Assembly: GCA_950295325.1 (NCBI GenBank)
Contig: OX485805.1
Span: 43,488,758-43,552,757, forward strand
DNA length: 64,000 bases
From: Polytrichum commune
Lineage: Eukaryota; Streptophyta; Polytrichopsida; Polytrichales; Polytrichaceae
Reading direction: 5' to 3'
Part shown: piece by piece, positions 11,873-24,419 of the stretch
How the letters are laid out: each line of letters starts with the position of its first letter
How positions within the stretch are numbered: the stretch's first letter is position 1
Notes under the pieces: model-generated
Databases searched by the model: none
Told to the model about the DNA's origin: nothing
What the model saw: the letters and a program-made list of their open reading frames with translations, nothing else
Translations under genes and position numbers: made by a program

Positions 11873-12305
11873 TCTTCACTTCTTGCACGGGGAGGTCACT
11901 TCATTGTCAAGTTGACACCACGTGCGGACAAAGTTTGCTACCCCTATATTACATGCCATATATAATTTTAAAATTTATGATATTTTTTCTACATATACAT
12001 AAACATTGATAGTATCTTTTGTATACTTTTTTGAAAATTTTAGTCATCTTTATTTTTTTTAGTAATTGTTTTAGTTCAATTCTGTGTCATTCTAGTTAGA
12101 AATGGTATGGTTTATGAAAAAAACAAATCATCAAATTTAGTTACCACTTTTAAATATGTCATAGGTATTGTGTATATCTACTCATGATAAAATTTTGATA
12201 AAATTTTGACCCATTTTGGTGGTGCAACTTACCAAAAGAAGATTTTTTTGGTCGCACGTGGTGTTCAACTTGACAATGGAGTGATCTACCCGTGACTTCT
12301 TGTTA
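11873..12305. mobile_element. Inverted-repeat element with arms of about 60 bp
   Basis: The left arm around 11873-11940 includes 'cattgtcaagttgacacc' followed by 'acgtgcgga'. The right arm around 12249-12305 carries the reverse complement ('cgcacgtggtgttcaacttg'), and pairing continues outward through the 'gtcact' and 'tcttgca' segments. The AT-rich centre has no coding frame. It looks like a MITE or foldback element. Confidence 0.7.
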
Positions 12306-12953
12306 AATGTGTCGAAGATGTGGCTTGCAAATCTTCTCACAAGAATTTTCACTAAAAAGAGCGATTTAATTTGTACATGTGATATGTAATTTACATGTAC
12401 CTTGTGTTGTACATTGAGCATTATTTGCAACCCGCTTCACCATGTGTACTCAAATTCTTGAGTTCTAGATGTTGCACATTGTTTGATGAAACATGTTCAA
12501 GGGGCAGGGCATGGAAGAAATGGTATGTCTCATGGCCTATGATATGATCTAGGCACATAGAGGGTGGACTTGCTTCTCAAGATCCATTACATCGTATAGA
12601 TGTTGAAAAGTGTGCATTATGGGCCTTACCTAGTGGGAAGAGTTGTATATAAAGCCCCCAAAATAATTTCATTAAAAAAAAAAATTATGACGGCATTTCT
12701 CTGCCAAGGGCCCTTTGCCTTTTCCTACCAGACCACCTCTCTTGCCTCTCTCACCACAAAACCCGTTGGACCATGTCAGTGTATTAATTAGGCTTTAAAA
12801 TATGTCTTTTGGGGACCTTGACCTTCATGATCACTCTTCCATTTTTTCCTTGATGTAAACCGAAGTGGTCCCAGGATAAGTTCAGCAGCCAATCAACACT
12901 CTTACATCGCCCTAGGACGACTTCTTGGTTCATAGTGTGAACCGGCCCTAAAT
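12306..12953. other. Gene-free spacer
   Basis: No gene or recognisable element is supported. There is a short A-run near 12673 and only short motif-less frames. Confidence 0.4.
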
Positions 12954-13420
12954 CCGTTGAGATCATGGAAGTTGGGACTTCCCACTTCAAACATGTTCCA
13001 AGTCTTAAGTCCCAAGTATAACAAGGACACTTACATAGCAACGTGTTTTGGAGGTGATGCTCAAGACTTAAGACTTAGTTTACTTGAGGTCAGTTCGTGC
13101 AATCGAAGCCGTCAAGATCATGGAAGTTGGGACTTCCCGTTTCACACGGGTTCCCAAGTCTTAAGTCCCAAGTATGACAAGGACGCCTACGTGGCAACAT
13201 GTTTTGGAGGTGATGCTCGAGACTTAAGACTTAGTTTACTTGAGGTCAATCCGTGCAATCAAAGCCGTTAAGATCATGGAAGTTGGGACTTCCCCCTTCA
13301 CACGGGTTCCCAACTCTTAAGTCCCAAGTATGACAAGGATGCCTACGTGGCCACATGTTTGGAAGGTGAGGCTCGAGACTTTCATTGGGATTTGGGTCGA
13401 GCAAAAAGTTGGGCCCAACT
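12954..13420. repeat. Tandem repeat, three units of about 155 bp
   Basis: Units begin at 12954, 13109 and 13265 with 'ccgt(t/c)(g/a)agatcatggaagt', so the periods are 155 and 156 bp. Each contains 'tgggacttccc', 'tcttaagtcccaagta', 'gacaaggac', 'gatgctc' and, in the first two, 'cttaagacttagtttac'. The third unit is truncated by unrelated sequence near 13385. The close period and high similarity indicate recent local amplification. Confidence 0.9.
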
Positions 13421-13602
13421 TGCAACACAAGTCCCGAGATGTTTTGTTTGAAATAATCGAGATATGACTTTAATGGATATAACCCATTTTCTGATGGTTT
13501 TTGGAGGCTCAAAAGTTGGTATTGTGTCTCCATCTTGGGACTTGTTGACATGAGTAGGACTTGGGACTTGGAACTTCATGTGAACGTGCCCTAAGTAAGG
13601 CA

Positions 13603-14723
13603 AGGTAGATGTGACCAATGTGGTTTGTGATCTAACAGACACCTATATTTGAGTGGTGTGTGATTGGGTGTGAACCTAAGAACAGACACCAAAAGCACAT
13701 GTAAGGTCGAGGCATCCATAGTCGACCAAGTCCATTTAACCGCTCACGAGGGTCATGTAGTGCTGACAAAGATGAGATCTATATTTTTTAAGCGAACAAA
13801 GTTAAAGTTTATGTGACGGCAGTTTGTGATTGATTACCCTCGTAAGAGTTTCGACAGTTGTCATAGTCAAAGAGTAACATTGAGATGAGCGGTTATGGCT
13901 TAACCTATAGATGGACTTGTGTGTAACCCTAAAAATTTACGCCTCGTAATTTGTAGCAAATTTCCACATTCATAATTTGTTTTAAAGAAATAATTGCATT
14001 CTCCTTAGAGTTTGTTTTTGTTCACAAGAAAATAAGTTCCCCGCTATTACTCCTAAACTGATGCAAAACTCTCTTATTTTATTGGTTATAGATGCCTCAA
14101 CCATATTGAAAAGACGTTGGACTATGTGCTCATAGTCAACATAAATGGGGGGCCTTTATAACCATTTATTAACTTTGATGATGATTAAGATATTCATATG
14201 AGCTCCAGTAAACTATGCGAAGTTTGAGTGTGGGCATGATTTGGATTTTGCCAGTCATCTTGCACTAATTGTGTGTTTCATATCCTATGAGAAGTGGGTG
14301 CAGAGAGAAAATTGTATGTTTTGAGGCCTGCTTACCTTAGACGTAATATGTTACTCCCATACTTCCTCTCTTGAGCCACTTCTCATAGGACATGAAACAC
14401 ACAATTAGTGCGAAATGCCTAGCAAAATCCAAATCATGTCCGCAGCCATTCGCCTCATAATCGCTCACATGAACATCTTACACATTCTCAAAGTGAAGAC
14501 TCTCATGTTCGTTAAGCCGTGTTCGTCAAGTGGTCATACAGGTCCCCCGATCATGTCGACTGTCAAACCTAGAATGGTCAGCACATAGTTTGAGCATGCA
14601 GTCCAATCTCTTCTCAACACATGTCTTTTTGTTGTCCGTTCTTAGATCCACACCTGACCACATACCAATCAAGCGTAGGTGCCCAAATTATTGCGATGTT
14701 CGATTTAGGCACGTCTATCTGAA
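13603..14723. mobile_element. Back-to-back inverted copies of the AGGTAGA-type element
   Basis: A plus-oriented copy runs from AGGTAGATG at 13603 to 'gcttacctta' near 14339. It carries an internal insertion at about 13710-14090. A minus-oriented copy follows at once and ends at 'ttaggcacgtctatct' near 14720. The pair forms a large inverted repeat centred on about 14342: 'tcatatcctatgagaagtgg' near 14279 is mirrored by 'ccacttctcataggacatga' near 14376. There is no coding capacity. Confidence 0.75.
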
Positions 14724-17700
14724 TCCGAGGGGTGGTCCGGATGGATCGGGCAGGCAGAAAAAGTAATGCAAGGTATTAATTATTGAAGTAATGGGGCCCC
14801 CAATTATTTTGTTTACCTATAAAGGTGGAGGTTTCGATGGACGTGGGACTTGGAACAGTAAATAACATAATGCAACTCGGATTCGACTCCGCACGGAAAG
14901 TCCCTCCCACTAAATGTGAAAGGGGTGTGTGACCCCCCATTGAAGGCCCTTGGGGATCGATGGATTTGTGGCCGTTGGATCGGCTCGGGAACCGTGTCTT
15001 ATTCAAGGGACGGATTCCAAATCATAACAATCGTCCTTCCAAGCTTCAGAGTTGGAGCCGATATGCAAAAAACGTTGTAAAGTTCATGAAGAGAACATTC
15101 TTTTATTTTGTAATGGTCGCTTTAAATTGTGTCTATTTTATGAGCACATAGTCCAATCTCATCGTAACACATGTCTTCTTGTGTCTGTTTGTAACTGTAA
15201 GCCTCGTCGTATACCATTCAAATATAAGTGGCCAAGTAATAGTAGTGACAAAAGAAAAAAAGGCTGACATAGGTTTCTTACTTGTAGCCACGGTCTGTAC
15301 CTAGTAGGTTTGCCACTCATGCATCATCTCTTGGCTATGGAACATAGTTTGTGGGTCTTGTTCTGTTTGGGATCATTAGTGTGGGGAGCCCTATAATATT
15401 CGTAAACTAAATAGCAACCATTCAGTGAAAGCAAGGGGGAATGAGGGGTACTAAGGCTAGGAGAACTGGACCATGGACTTATTAGGTCATGTGTGCATTC
15501 CTTGGACAATCTTGACCATAGAATCTAATTTTTGAAAGACGCATTGGACAATGGAGGCTATCAATATGGTGTCAATGTAGTTAGTGTTTTTTTTGTGTTG
15601 ATTGGTTGTTGCATGTCTTTCATTTTATTTTGGTTATTTAATCCCTTATTGTGTGCCTATGCTTTTGCATTGGAACATATAGTCAAAATAATTTTGGAAC
15701 TTGGTGAAACTTGATTGAATACAATGCGCATGAGGGTAAGGGTAGGTCCAACAAGTGCACACTAAGTAGGAAGGAAGGGAGACATAGGGGAAGACCATGA
15801 GAGGAGGGCATTCTAGGAATGAAAAGGCCTTGTCCTAATGCCAAAGCTTGACAACACCAACATACACATTTCCTTTACGGTCTTTTGATTTTGGACACGC
15901 AAACGTCTGAATTTTTTTGTGAACAATCCTAACTCTACAAAGATTCCATTGTAGAATTAGATGTACTAGAAGTGGTGTTGATTTTTCTTAATGAGCTTCT
16001 GAATTAGACATAACCATTCTAGGCGATTTTTAGACAATTTTGCTATAGCCTTTAGGGGTTGATGTGTTCATGATTATGGTTATGGTTATTTTCTATAATA
16101 ATGATAATATTATTATTCATACCAAATATGTACATATGTTGCAATTCAAAATGTGTCCATAGTAGTAGGTGTTGCAGTGACAGTCTTACCTACTTGAAAG
16201 TTCTCTACTCACTACATGGTACTAGCTGTAGGTATCCACGTGTCAATTGAGGTTCACTTGCAGGTGACATTCTTCCTGTGGCTCACATGATTAAATGAGA
16301 TGACAATCAATAGAGATTTCTTTTACTCCGTTTGTGTTGCCCCTACAAGAAAGAAACCTAGAAAGAAATCTCTCATTGAGACCTCCTATTTTACCAATTA
16401 TATTCTGCACAAAGCATATATGCCAAATCAATCTTAGGATACACGTGCCGAATTTGATGACTTATCGTAATAAAAAATTTATACTTTGATTGGTGTGTGG
16501 TAAGTTGTGCATCGAAGAATGGATGCCAAAAGGACATGTGATATCCATGTGCAATATTCACCTTCATTGAAATAATTGCCAAGGAATACATCCATCGATC
16601 AATGATCGTCATTGTGCCCCGAACAAGTGGGATTTGTACAATATACATACAGTTTTAGTTCCTAATGATTAAGTAGTCCCTCCTTAACAATCTATTGATA
16701 GTATTTTATTATTTAAAAAGAGAAACCCTTGAAATAGGTAAGTGTTAGGTGGAATCTTTACAAAATTTGCGACTCATGAAAAATAAATAACATATTTGGT
16801 TAAATGTTATAGCACTATGCAACTCCAAATGGTAATTAGTTACATTAACTACACATTCTTGTGTAGTTAACCAATCACGTGACGTTTAGCAAGATTGGTT
16901 GAGTTATGGATAGTACATGGAGTGATAGGAAGTTGCAAACTAAATCATGAAGATAAAATGGTAGATGTTTCAAATTTGGGTAGACGTATGTACAAAGGAA
17001 GACTACTTTGTCGATCACTTCATGAACATGAGGGCAATCAAGCCAATGAAAGAGTTAGTGTTAAAGAGAAAGCATCCTAACAAATTTTCACAAAGAATAT
17101 TTGTTAACATGAAATTGCAAGACTTTTGTACTAAGAACTTGGTCTATGGCTTCAATTAAATTTTAAACCTTAATCTCACATAGAGGATGTACTTATTTGA
17201 AATCATGTCCAATTATGAATATTTGGTAAATCAAACAACGTACCAACTCCAATAAGAAAATATTGTGCAAAAGATATGAACAAGTTTCAGCAAGCATGTC
17301 AAGAGGTGAGGAGGTTTGAAGAGAAAATATGGTAAGAGCAAATTTTAGGAGCTTGATTGCGCATAGAAGAAAAGTTTTGTTGGAGTTATGTTCAACTGAG
17401 AAAACTTGGAACATCAAACTTAGTACCACCTACAGAATGGATTTTTTTGATACAAAAGATTTGGAGTTGTTATACAAAAGATATAAACAAATTCATGTAA
17501 GAGGACTGCTGGGGCTCTATCTCTCAAGTTTACATATCCCACATGGATTGTGAACACTAGTCCCACTCTACTTGTACAAAGGGGAGGTTTTTTCTTCCAA
17601 ATCTTCCAATTGATTTAAAAGTGCGGGAATTCAATTTGCATTGTAAGCACCTACTATGTTAGCTTGAGAATTGGTGCAGTGAGCAAGCCGAAATTGATAA

Positions 17701-19560
17701 AAATTCATAATAAAAAGTTATGGAATTTTAAAAAGATTACTTTAAAGTGCCGGACATACTTTTGAAAACTCAATTAATCATTTGGCGCAAGTGTGCCGAT
17801 TTGGCTATGTGCTGACAGTAGTTGAGACTCCAACCTTAAACAAACTTTCCAGGCCCGTCTCGAACACCTATGATTTAAGGTACGATGGCATGTGACAAAT
17901 AAATAAAAAAATAAAAATAAAAATAAAAATAAAATATCACTCCCTCTCTTATATCTCCAAACGGATGTGTTTAGTTTAAGTTTTCTTCGTTGTCACATTT
18001 CCTTCCCATATATCATGGGTTTTGACTTTAAAATAAACCACCAAAGTATTCATACCACACACTTGCACACATCACATTGTCATCATTGTAGTTATTACCA
18101 TTATTGCGATGTTGACTTTGTGTTATTCCATGATGTCATACGTCACAGTAATTTTCTATCATCATGCATCCATGTCAACTCTACAGACCTCCTTAATATC
18201 ATGTGCACTTTGGTTGCCACATGCATGATGTTAGGAAGCGTAAGATGATATCATAAGCAAGTGTGGCATGTCACTTGTGGTCCCAAGTTCTCACAATCAT
18301 GAGATTTAGGCAAGCCCATAATAAATTACTCCAGAACACACCTTATTTCATGCGAAAAGGTGGGGCATGACCTAGATGTGTTCCAATGCAAATCCAACGT
18401 GATTTTTGGCATAGAAATCGGATCAATTTGATATCCTATAATATGGTTCATTTTTGCACTTTGTCCGAGTTCATTGCATGTCAACATTCATGACAAGTTG
18501 GCAAATCTCGGGGCTGACACTTAGTGTGACTTACGGGAACCACGCGTGGCAAGGGTATAGTTGTTCAGGGGGTATTATCTTGGTGACAAGCAATTAAACG
18601 ACTCATTCAATTAGGTAATTTTCTAATTATGCATATTTTGTAGTACATTTCAATTACTTTGAAAGGTTGGGGTGAGTCATTTATTTTCATGTATCATGTG
18701 TTTATTATAAATCAACAAGTAGCTTGTTGCAAGAGTGTTATGCACAAAATAGATTTGCACTGAAGATCACACATGGATTGCTTTTATTGTGGAACCATTG
18801 ACCAATGATATATGATTTATACCACGGTGTTTTAGAAATAATAAAAACTAAATTTCATGGAATTTACAGCAACTTGCCTTATTTTGAGTTGAAAGTCACA
18901 TATTGTGCGGGCCTATTTTATCTTGGAACCACTTCAAAATTTTAATATCATCAATAAAATAAAATAAAACTTATCTTTGGCTGCATGTAGTTTCTAATTT
19001 TCAAGGAGTGTCGGCCCTAGGCATGAAATGGCCAATTCAACTTATTTGAATCAGACAAGACATTTGGCACTATTAAGATTCCCTACTTGAAGACCAATTG
19101 AGAAAATAACTACCCATCACATATAAACTCAAGATATTAAGTTTGTGGATGTTATTTTGTGTTGCATTGGAACATGTACACTGAAACATCTACAAACATC
19201 AGATTAAAAATTGGTCTTTTTCTTGATGTGGTTTTGGTTATCATAAGTGCATATATGTCAATCAAATCCTTAACTTAATATATATATGTGCTCTCAATTG
19301 TGTTCAATATTGAGTGTGGAATAATCAATAAATATAAAGATGTAGTCCAATCTCTTTTAAACTTGTGACTTTGTGGTGTTTGTTCTTTATTCCTAACCTA
19401 AACCACACACCAATCAAATATAGGTGTCCAATTAAGAATAGTAAGAAAATAACATCCCCATACCTTAGTTATGATCTAGTCCCGTCATGTTGAGAGCAAT
19501 GCACAAATCTAGAGGAGAAATGCTTGAAATCTACATGAGTGTGAACAAAAGTCTACGTGT
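14724..19560. other. Gene-free spacer with decayed repeats
   Basis: No gene is supported. Positions 15125-15240 and 19340-19440 are fragments of the AGGTAGA-type element. Positions 16800-16850 hold the subterminal 'atgcaactccaaatggtaa' block of the ACTACACTA MITE family. Positions 17900-17935 are an (AAAAT)n-like simple repeat. Positions 18230-18440 match 8050-8350 in inverse orientation. All frames are short and motif-less. Confidence 0.5.
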
Positions 19561-19582
19561 GAGGCATGAATTTCATGAAGGA

Positions 19583-19957
19583 AGGTAGATGTGTGTTCTT
19601 TGGATACAATTCACTTTGCGCCCACTTCTCGTAAGATAAGAAACATGGAATTACTGCAAAATAATTAGCAAATCGAAATCATGCCCGCTGCCATTTGCTT
19701 CATAAATTTCGGAGCTCATTTCAATATTGTATTCATTATCAAAGTGAGGATTCTTGTGCTCACGAAGTGGCCAAATAGACCCCCCAAACCATCACTATTG
19801 AACCTAAAATGGTTAGCATATTCTGAGCACATAGTCCAATCTCTTATGAACATATGTCATTTTGGTGCCCGTTCTTAAATCCACACCTATCCACAGACCA
19901 TTCAAATATAGGTGTTTAAATGAAATTGCTATGTTGGAATGAGGAATGTCTACCTTA
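19583..19957. mobile_element. AGGTAGA-type MITE copy (minus orientation)
   Basis: It begins AGGTAGATGTGTG and ends 'aatgtctacctt', an approximate inverted end. The interior reads as the reverse complement of the 9411-9781 copy ('cccacttctcgtaagataag', 'gagcacatagtccaatctc', 'ttcaaatataggtgt'). Confidence 0.75.
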
Positions 19958-21112
19958 ATGCTTTACTAAGCTCTCTTTGGAACAGCGGACATTTGACCTA
20001 TTTCAAGTGTTTTAATTTTTCAAAAAAGAAAATATTGTCAATAAAATTCTAAGGAGGGGCAACCTAATCACTAGGAAACTAGAAACTATTCATTAATTGT
20101 ACAAATTGCATATGTTCCAGGCACCATGATGATCATTGATCAATGGACATATTCCTTTCAATCAAGGTGAATACCTTTGCCACTTCAACTATTTATAGGA
20201 TAATTATTATAAATTTTCATTTTTTTGATTCTTCATCCTGCATTTAAAGGAAAAATCATTTTTTACGTATAAAATTTTGTGATTTTGAAAATACAATTTT
20301 CAAAAGTTTTGAGTTTCTTGAGAATATTTTAATTAGTGTTGAAGTAGTAAAGGTGCTATGGTATTGCCAATGGACAAGAATTTCACTACAGTGTGCATTG
20401 TATTTAGTGTCACTTATTATTTGGAATAATGCATCTAGGCGATGCACTGTACTATACACGTATGAGTATACATGAGTGCACAAAAGGAGTATTGATTTGA
20501 ACTTTGTTGTACTATGTACGACATACATAAGCTACACATCTTATATACTATAGTTATGTACATGCATGGAGGACCTTTACAAGATATTTAACGTTTGGAA
20601 TTGTATGGTAGTGTCACTAGACTTTATATCATAAGATTTTATATTGGCTTATGTTGGTATCAAAAAGGAACCCACAACAAGTGGGGCTACAATCATACTG
20701 ATCATGTGATGGTAGACTTAGAAATACTAGTTGCAATTTTAGCTTTTATGATATACATTGCATATTTAGATGCTTATAAAGTACATTTGGGGGATGAAAA
20801 AGTGTTCAACAACCTTACTGGTAAATACTAGTGTTTTGCATTATACATAGGATAGGGATTGGTTGTTGTTTAGAAATGTATTTGTATACTTATGTTTATG
20901 ACTATATATAATTGTATTTTTTTCTTAATGTATACATATTTTCACTTATATTTTTGTCAATTGTACGTGTATTGCTTAATTTTACAAAACAAATGCACAT
21001 GATTCTTGGTTTTAATGATAGGTGCACCCCCCCCCCACGGATTACACAATGCATTTATTTTTTTCACTATATCTTGATTGGAATGTTTTGAAGAGCTAAT
21101 TACTTGCTCTAA
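19958..21112. other. Gene-free spacer
   Basis: No gene is supported. Near 20387-20440 is one end of the ACTACACTA MITE family ('tttagtgtcacttattattt'). Short frames at 20595-20831 and elsewhere show no motifs. A run of ten C residues lies near 21028. Confidence 0.45.
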
Positions 21113-21227
21113 GGTAGATGGGCCCTAAATGGTTATTTTTTCTTACTAGCCCACTTCTCTTAGGATATGAAACACACGGATAAAATGAGATGGTTAGCAA
21201 ATTTGAATCGAGGTGTAGCAACGTTCC

Positions 21228-22541
21228 TCGGGGGGGGGGGGGCACTCCCTTGTATATTTTGCATACACCTGCGATAATGACCTATTAAAATGGGGGCTAT
21301 TTACCTATGAGAAAGGATTATAAAGGATGCTAATTTTTGAAATAATGGTAAATTGTTGTGATTATTTGCACCCTATTGGTAATTATAAATTCTTGGATGG
21401 TTGATTTTATGGTACCCTATATTACTTATATGTAATTTTTTTCCCCTGATTGCCCCCATTCCTTAAAGTGTATGATACAGTAGAATTCTCATTAGAAGCA
21501 CGTGTACAGAGTAAGAGAAACAAACATTTACTAGGGTTTAGGGTTCAGGGTCATACTGAAGTCCGGGCAAAGCAAAACACTAAACAATAACAACAAAAGA
21601 TTGTAATTACATGTCATTAAGCAACACGAGCCAACGAATAAAAGTTGTGTTGGGATAACACAGTTAGAAACCTTGAGGTCTTAGGGAACAGGCCAGCCAC
21701 ATGTGTCTCAAAGTCACATTTACAAGGTTTGGAGAAGCCCTACAATTGATGCCTTGATCTTCCAATCCTACACATTGGAGGAAAATCCCACGCCATGCAA
21801 CCAAAATCCACCTAAACTAGCTAGGCTACCATTTACACATGTGGGAGATATGAGGGTACTCAAACTGAAATGACTACTACATATTTCAAGGTATACTAAT
21901 GATCATTCAACCCTTTTTCCAAATTATATCTCCACATGTGTGAGATAGTACAAATTTAGTAGGTTTTTATTTTTTATTTGAAATGAACTCACTCAATGAG
22001 TTTGCATCTACCTCATCTAAGGTGTAGATTTTGCTAGTTGATTCATACACTAGAGACACAGTTGAGATAATAGCATCCACATCAACCCACACACAATCAC
22101 TCTCAACATACTTATATTTGTTGAGACCCGGCTGTTTTTTGAACCAATGGAGGTAAGCCATAGCAGTTGGGAAGAGCGTTTCTCTATTTCCGTTATGGAC
22201 TGCACGTTTCATCAAGTCAATGGGTTGCCAACAATTGCCCCACTTAGTACCAACCTTCACCCTTATCTTTTGAACCCTTCCTATATAGAACATGCCATAT
22301 TTTGGTGGCAAAGTATTTAATTTTTGAAACTATCATTTTTTCTCCATGCTATTTTATATGTACCACTTAGGTAATTTAATCATGTTTTGTCAAATGCTAT
22401 ATTACATATAATCATGTTTCACAATCCCAGAACACCCTATACTACATCTAATAATTTTACAAATTTTACGCCAAATTTTTATACAAGACCCTATATTTTA
22501 TCGCACGTAGTTCCTACGTGTTTCGCCAGTGCCCCCCCCGA
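21228..22541. mobile_element. MULE-like transposon with G-rich ends and 10-bp target duplication
   Basis: The element begins TCGGGG... followed by CACT, and ends AGTG-CCCCCCCC-GA, so its termini are inverted G-tract/CACT ends. It is flanked on both sides by the exact 10-mer GCAACGTTCC (21218-21227 and 22542-22551). A 9-11 bp target duplication is characteristic of Mutator-like elements. The body is 1,314 bp, AT-rich, and holds one minus-strand frame of 114 codons (21967-22311) but no full transposase, so it is nonautonomous. Confidence 0.85.
21967..22311 (-). CDS. Orphan ORF inside the MULE-like element
   Basis: The frame is 114 codons, begins MPPKYGMFYIG and includes KVGTKWGNCWQPIDLM. I do not recognise it. 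Its amino-acid makeup (Trp, Tyr, Gly and charged residues in a protein-like balance) is more coding-like than that of other spacer frames. It could be a degraded transposon protein or a captured host-gene fragment of the Pack-MULE kind. There is no evidence that it is expressed. Confidence 0.3.
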   Translation of the reverse strand: MPPKYGMFYIGRVQKIRVKVGTKWGNCWQPIDLMKRAVHNGNRETLFPTAMAYLHWFKKQPGLNKYKYVESDCVWVDVDAIISTVSLVYESTSKIYTLDEVDANSLSEFISNKK

Positions 22542-23532
22542 GCAACGTTCCTTATAACATTTGGAGCTTAGAAGCGTATCCTATTCGTGTTCAAAGTGAG
22601 GATTCTCGTGCTCATTAAATGGTCATATATGCCTCCCCAATCATATTGATTATTAAGCCTAGAATGGTCAGCAAAATTTGAGCACATGTTCAAACCATTT
22701 TTTTTGAAAACACCTGGCGTTGTTGAATGGTCGTTCCTGGATGCACAATCCACCACACACCACTTACCAACGCCTTAAATAATACCCCTTTCTACACTCG
22801 CATTAGTTCCTACGTGGTATGACAAGTCCACCCCCCATGTATTTAGTCAATTATCAAGACGTGTAATTATCTTGTGATCACACAAAATCGAGGATGAAAG
22901 TTGTGAATATGTTCTACGATGTTACAAAAATGTCATTTTTGAGATAACAAACTTACAAGGACAATGTTGTTTTTATTTTTTATTTTTTATTGAGAAATGA
23001 TTGATATATTGGTTTAATGAATTGTAATTATTAAGCAAGGAGCAAATGCCTAGGTAAGATAAGTGGGCATCAAACCAACACCTTCAACTCTACATCCGGT
23101 TCTACTTGGATATTAAACATGTAAATGACTCAAGAGGTGAATAGCAAATTCATATTGAAGCATTATTTACTAGCTCACATGAATAATTTATTAGTTATCA
23201 AAATGCATTCTTGGTAATGATCATATTACCCTCCTCCCAAGTATGTTGACTATTCAACCTAGAAGGGTTACCGAGTCTTAAGCATGAAGTGGACAATCTC
23301 TTTGAACAACAAGTCTTTTTGGTGTTTGCTTGAATAGGATTACACCTAACCAAGAGTAATAACTTCAACCAATAAGCTTCATGTGTGTAAGTATTTGGAC
23401 TCATATGAAGGAAAAACAATTCTCCATATAATCATGACCGATGATAAATTAAGACCCTCCAAGTGACTCATTTTGTTGAGGACTAACTGTTGGCAAAACT
23501 TGTTAATATAGAAGTGCCTAGACTAGAAGAAA

Positions 23533-23757
23533 ACTACACTACATATGATACTTAGTGTCACTTACTATTTGGAATTACGCAACACTATAATTGTTTACTG
23601 TACATCTCATTTTCTACCAACAAAGGTCAAACTGGTTGTCTGGACATTATAGAACAATGAAAATTTTACTTGGTAAGAAATTACACAAATTTTGGAAAGA
23701 TATAGGAATGTGTAACTCTAAATAATAAGTGACATTTAACATCATATTTAGTGTAGT
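23533..23757. mobile_element. ACTACACTA-type MITE
   Basis: The ends are ACTACACTA and TAGTGTAGT. The subterminal blocks 'ttagtgtcacttactatttg' and, inverted, 'aactctaaataataagtgac' extend the inverted repeat to about 45 bp with mismatches. Length is 225 bp and it is noncoding. The same subterminal blocks recur at 25751, 29250, 51146 and in fragments elsewhere. Confidence 0.8.
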
Positions 23758-24012
23758 CCATTGTAACAATCCGTTGCACCTTGGCCATTGCAACTTGGCC
23801 ATTGTGACTCATGGCATGAAAATGACTTATATAATAATAAATTATTATTATATAAGTCATTTTGGTTGTCAACCGGAGGATTTTGGCTATCCATTGTCCA
23901 AAAATCACAGCCAAAAAATCTCCGCTTGACAACAAAAATGATTCATTTATGCGTTTTCTCGACATGAGTTGCAATGGTCAAGTTGCAATGGAAGGTTGTA
24001 ATGGACAAGTTT
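23758..24012. mobile_element. Nested foldback element with a near-perfect hairpin
   Basis: Outer arms: 23757-23815 ('tccattgtaacaatccg', 'cttggccattgcaactt', 'gactcatg') against 23962-24008 ('catgagttgcaatggtcaag', 'ggttgtaatgga'). Inner arms: 23860-23900 ('ttttggttgtcaaccggag') against 23905-23940 ('tctccgcttgacaaca'). Between them, at about 23818-23862, is a palindrome with arms of about 22 bases and a one-base centre. The element abuts the MITE that ends at 23757. Confidence 0.75.
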
Positions 24013-24419
24013 TTCTTATTGTGCTATCTCACACATCCTTGCATGACATTACCCAACGACGTGGACCCTTAGAATATAACAATGGGATGCTTGAGGTTCA
24101 ATATGAATTTGAGTCTCCATGTGCAACTTTTGGAACATCCCACTGTTCTATTTTGAGGGCCCACAGAACAAGAACTGAACATTGAGTAATGTTATGTAAG
24201 CAGTTTGTATCGTCTAGAATGTGAGTCTGTTTATTTCCTAGGACACTTGCACATCGGTAACCGCTTTAGGGACTTGGGTGTCCGTAACAACTCCCACCAC
24301 TTTACACGCAACTAACAAACTCCTCCTTTTTGCTTCAACGATGGCAATGATTTTGTACTTCCAATTCTCCTTTGAAAGAGTGTGAGGAAAAAGATAACAT
24401 AATTGTCATGCTTGTGTGG

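Larger units (their letters stand above)
21113..22775. mobile_element. AGGTAGA-type MITE split by a MULE-like insertion
   Basis: Positions 21113-21217 ('aggtagatgggccctaaat' onward) and 22552-22775 are the left and right portions of one AGGTAGA-type element. The sister copy at 27723-28075 has the two parts joined, which gives a natural empty site. The interruption is the element at 21228-22541 with its 10-bp duplication. Confidence 0.8.

Noticed and set aside
21530-21552. Telomere-like 'gggtttagggttcaggg'
   Set aside because: Only about two degenerate units, too short for an interstitial telomere.
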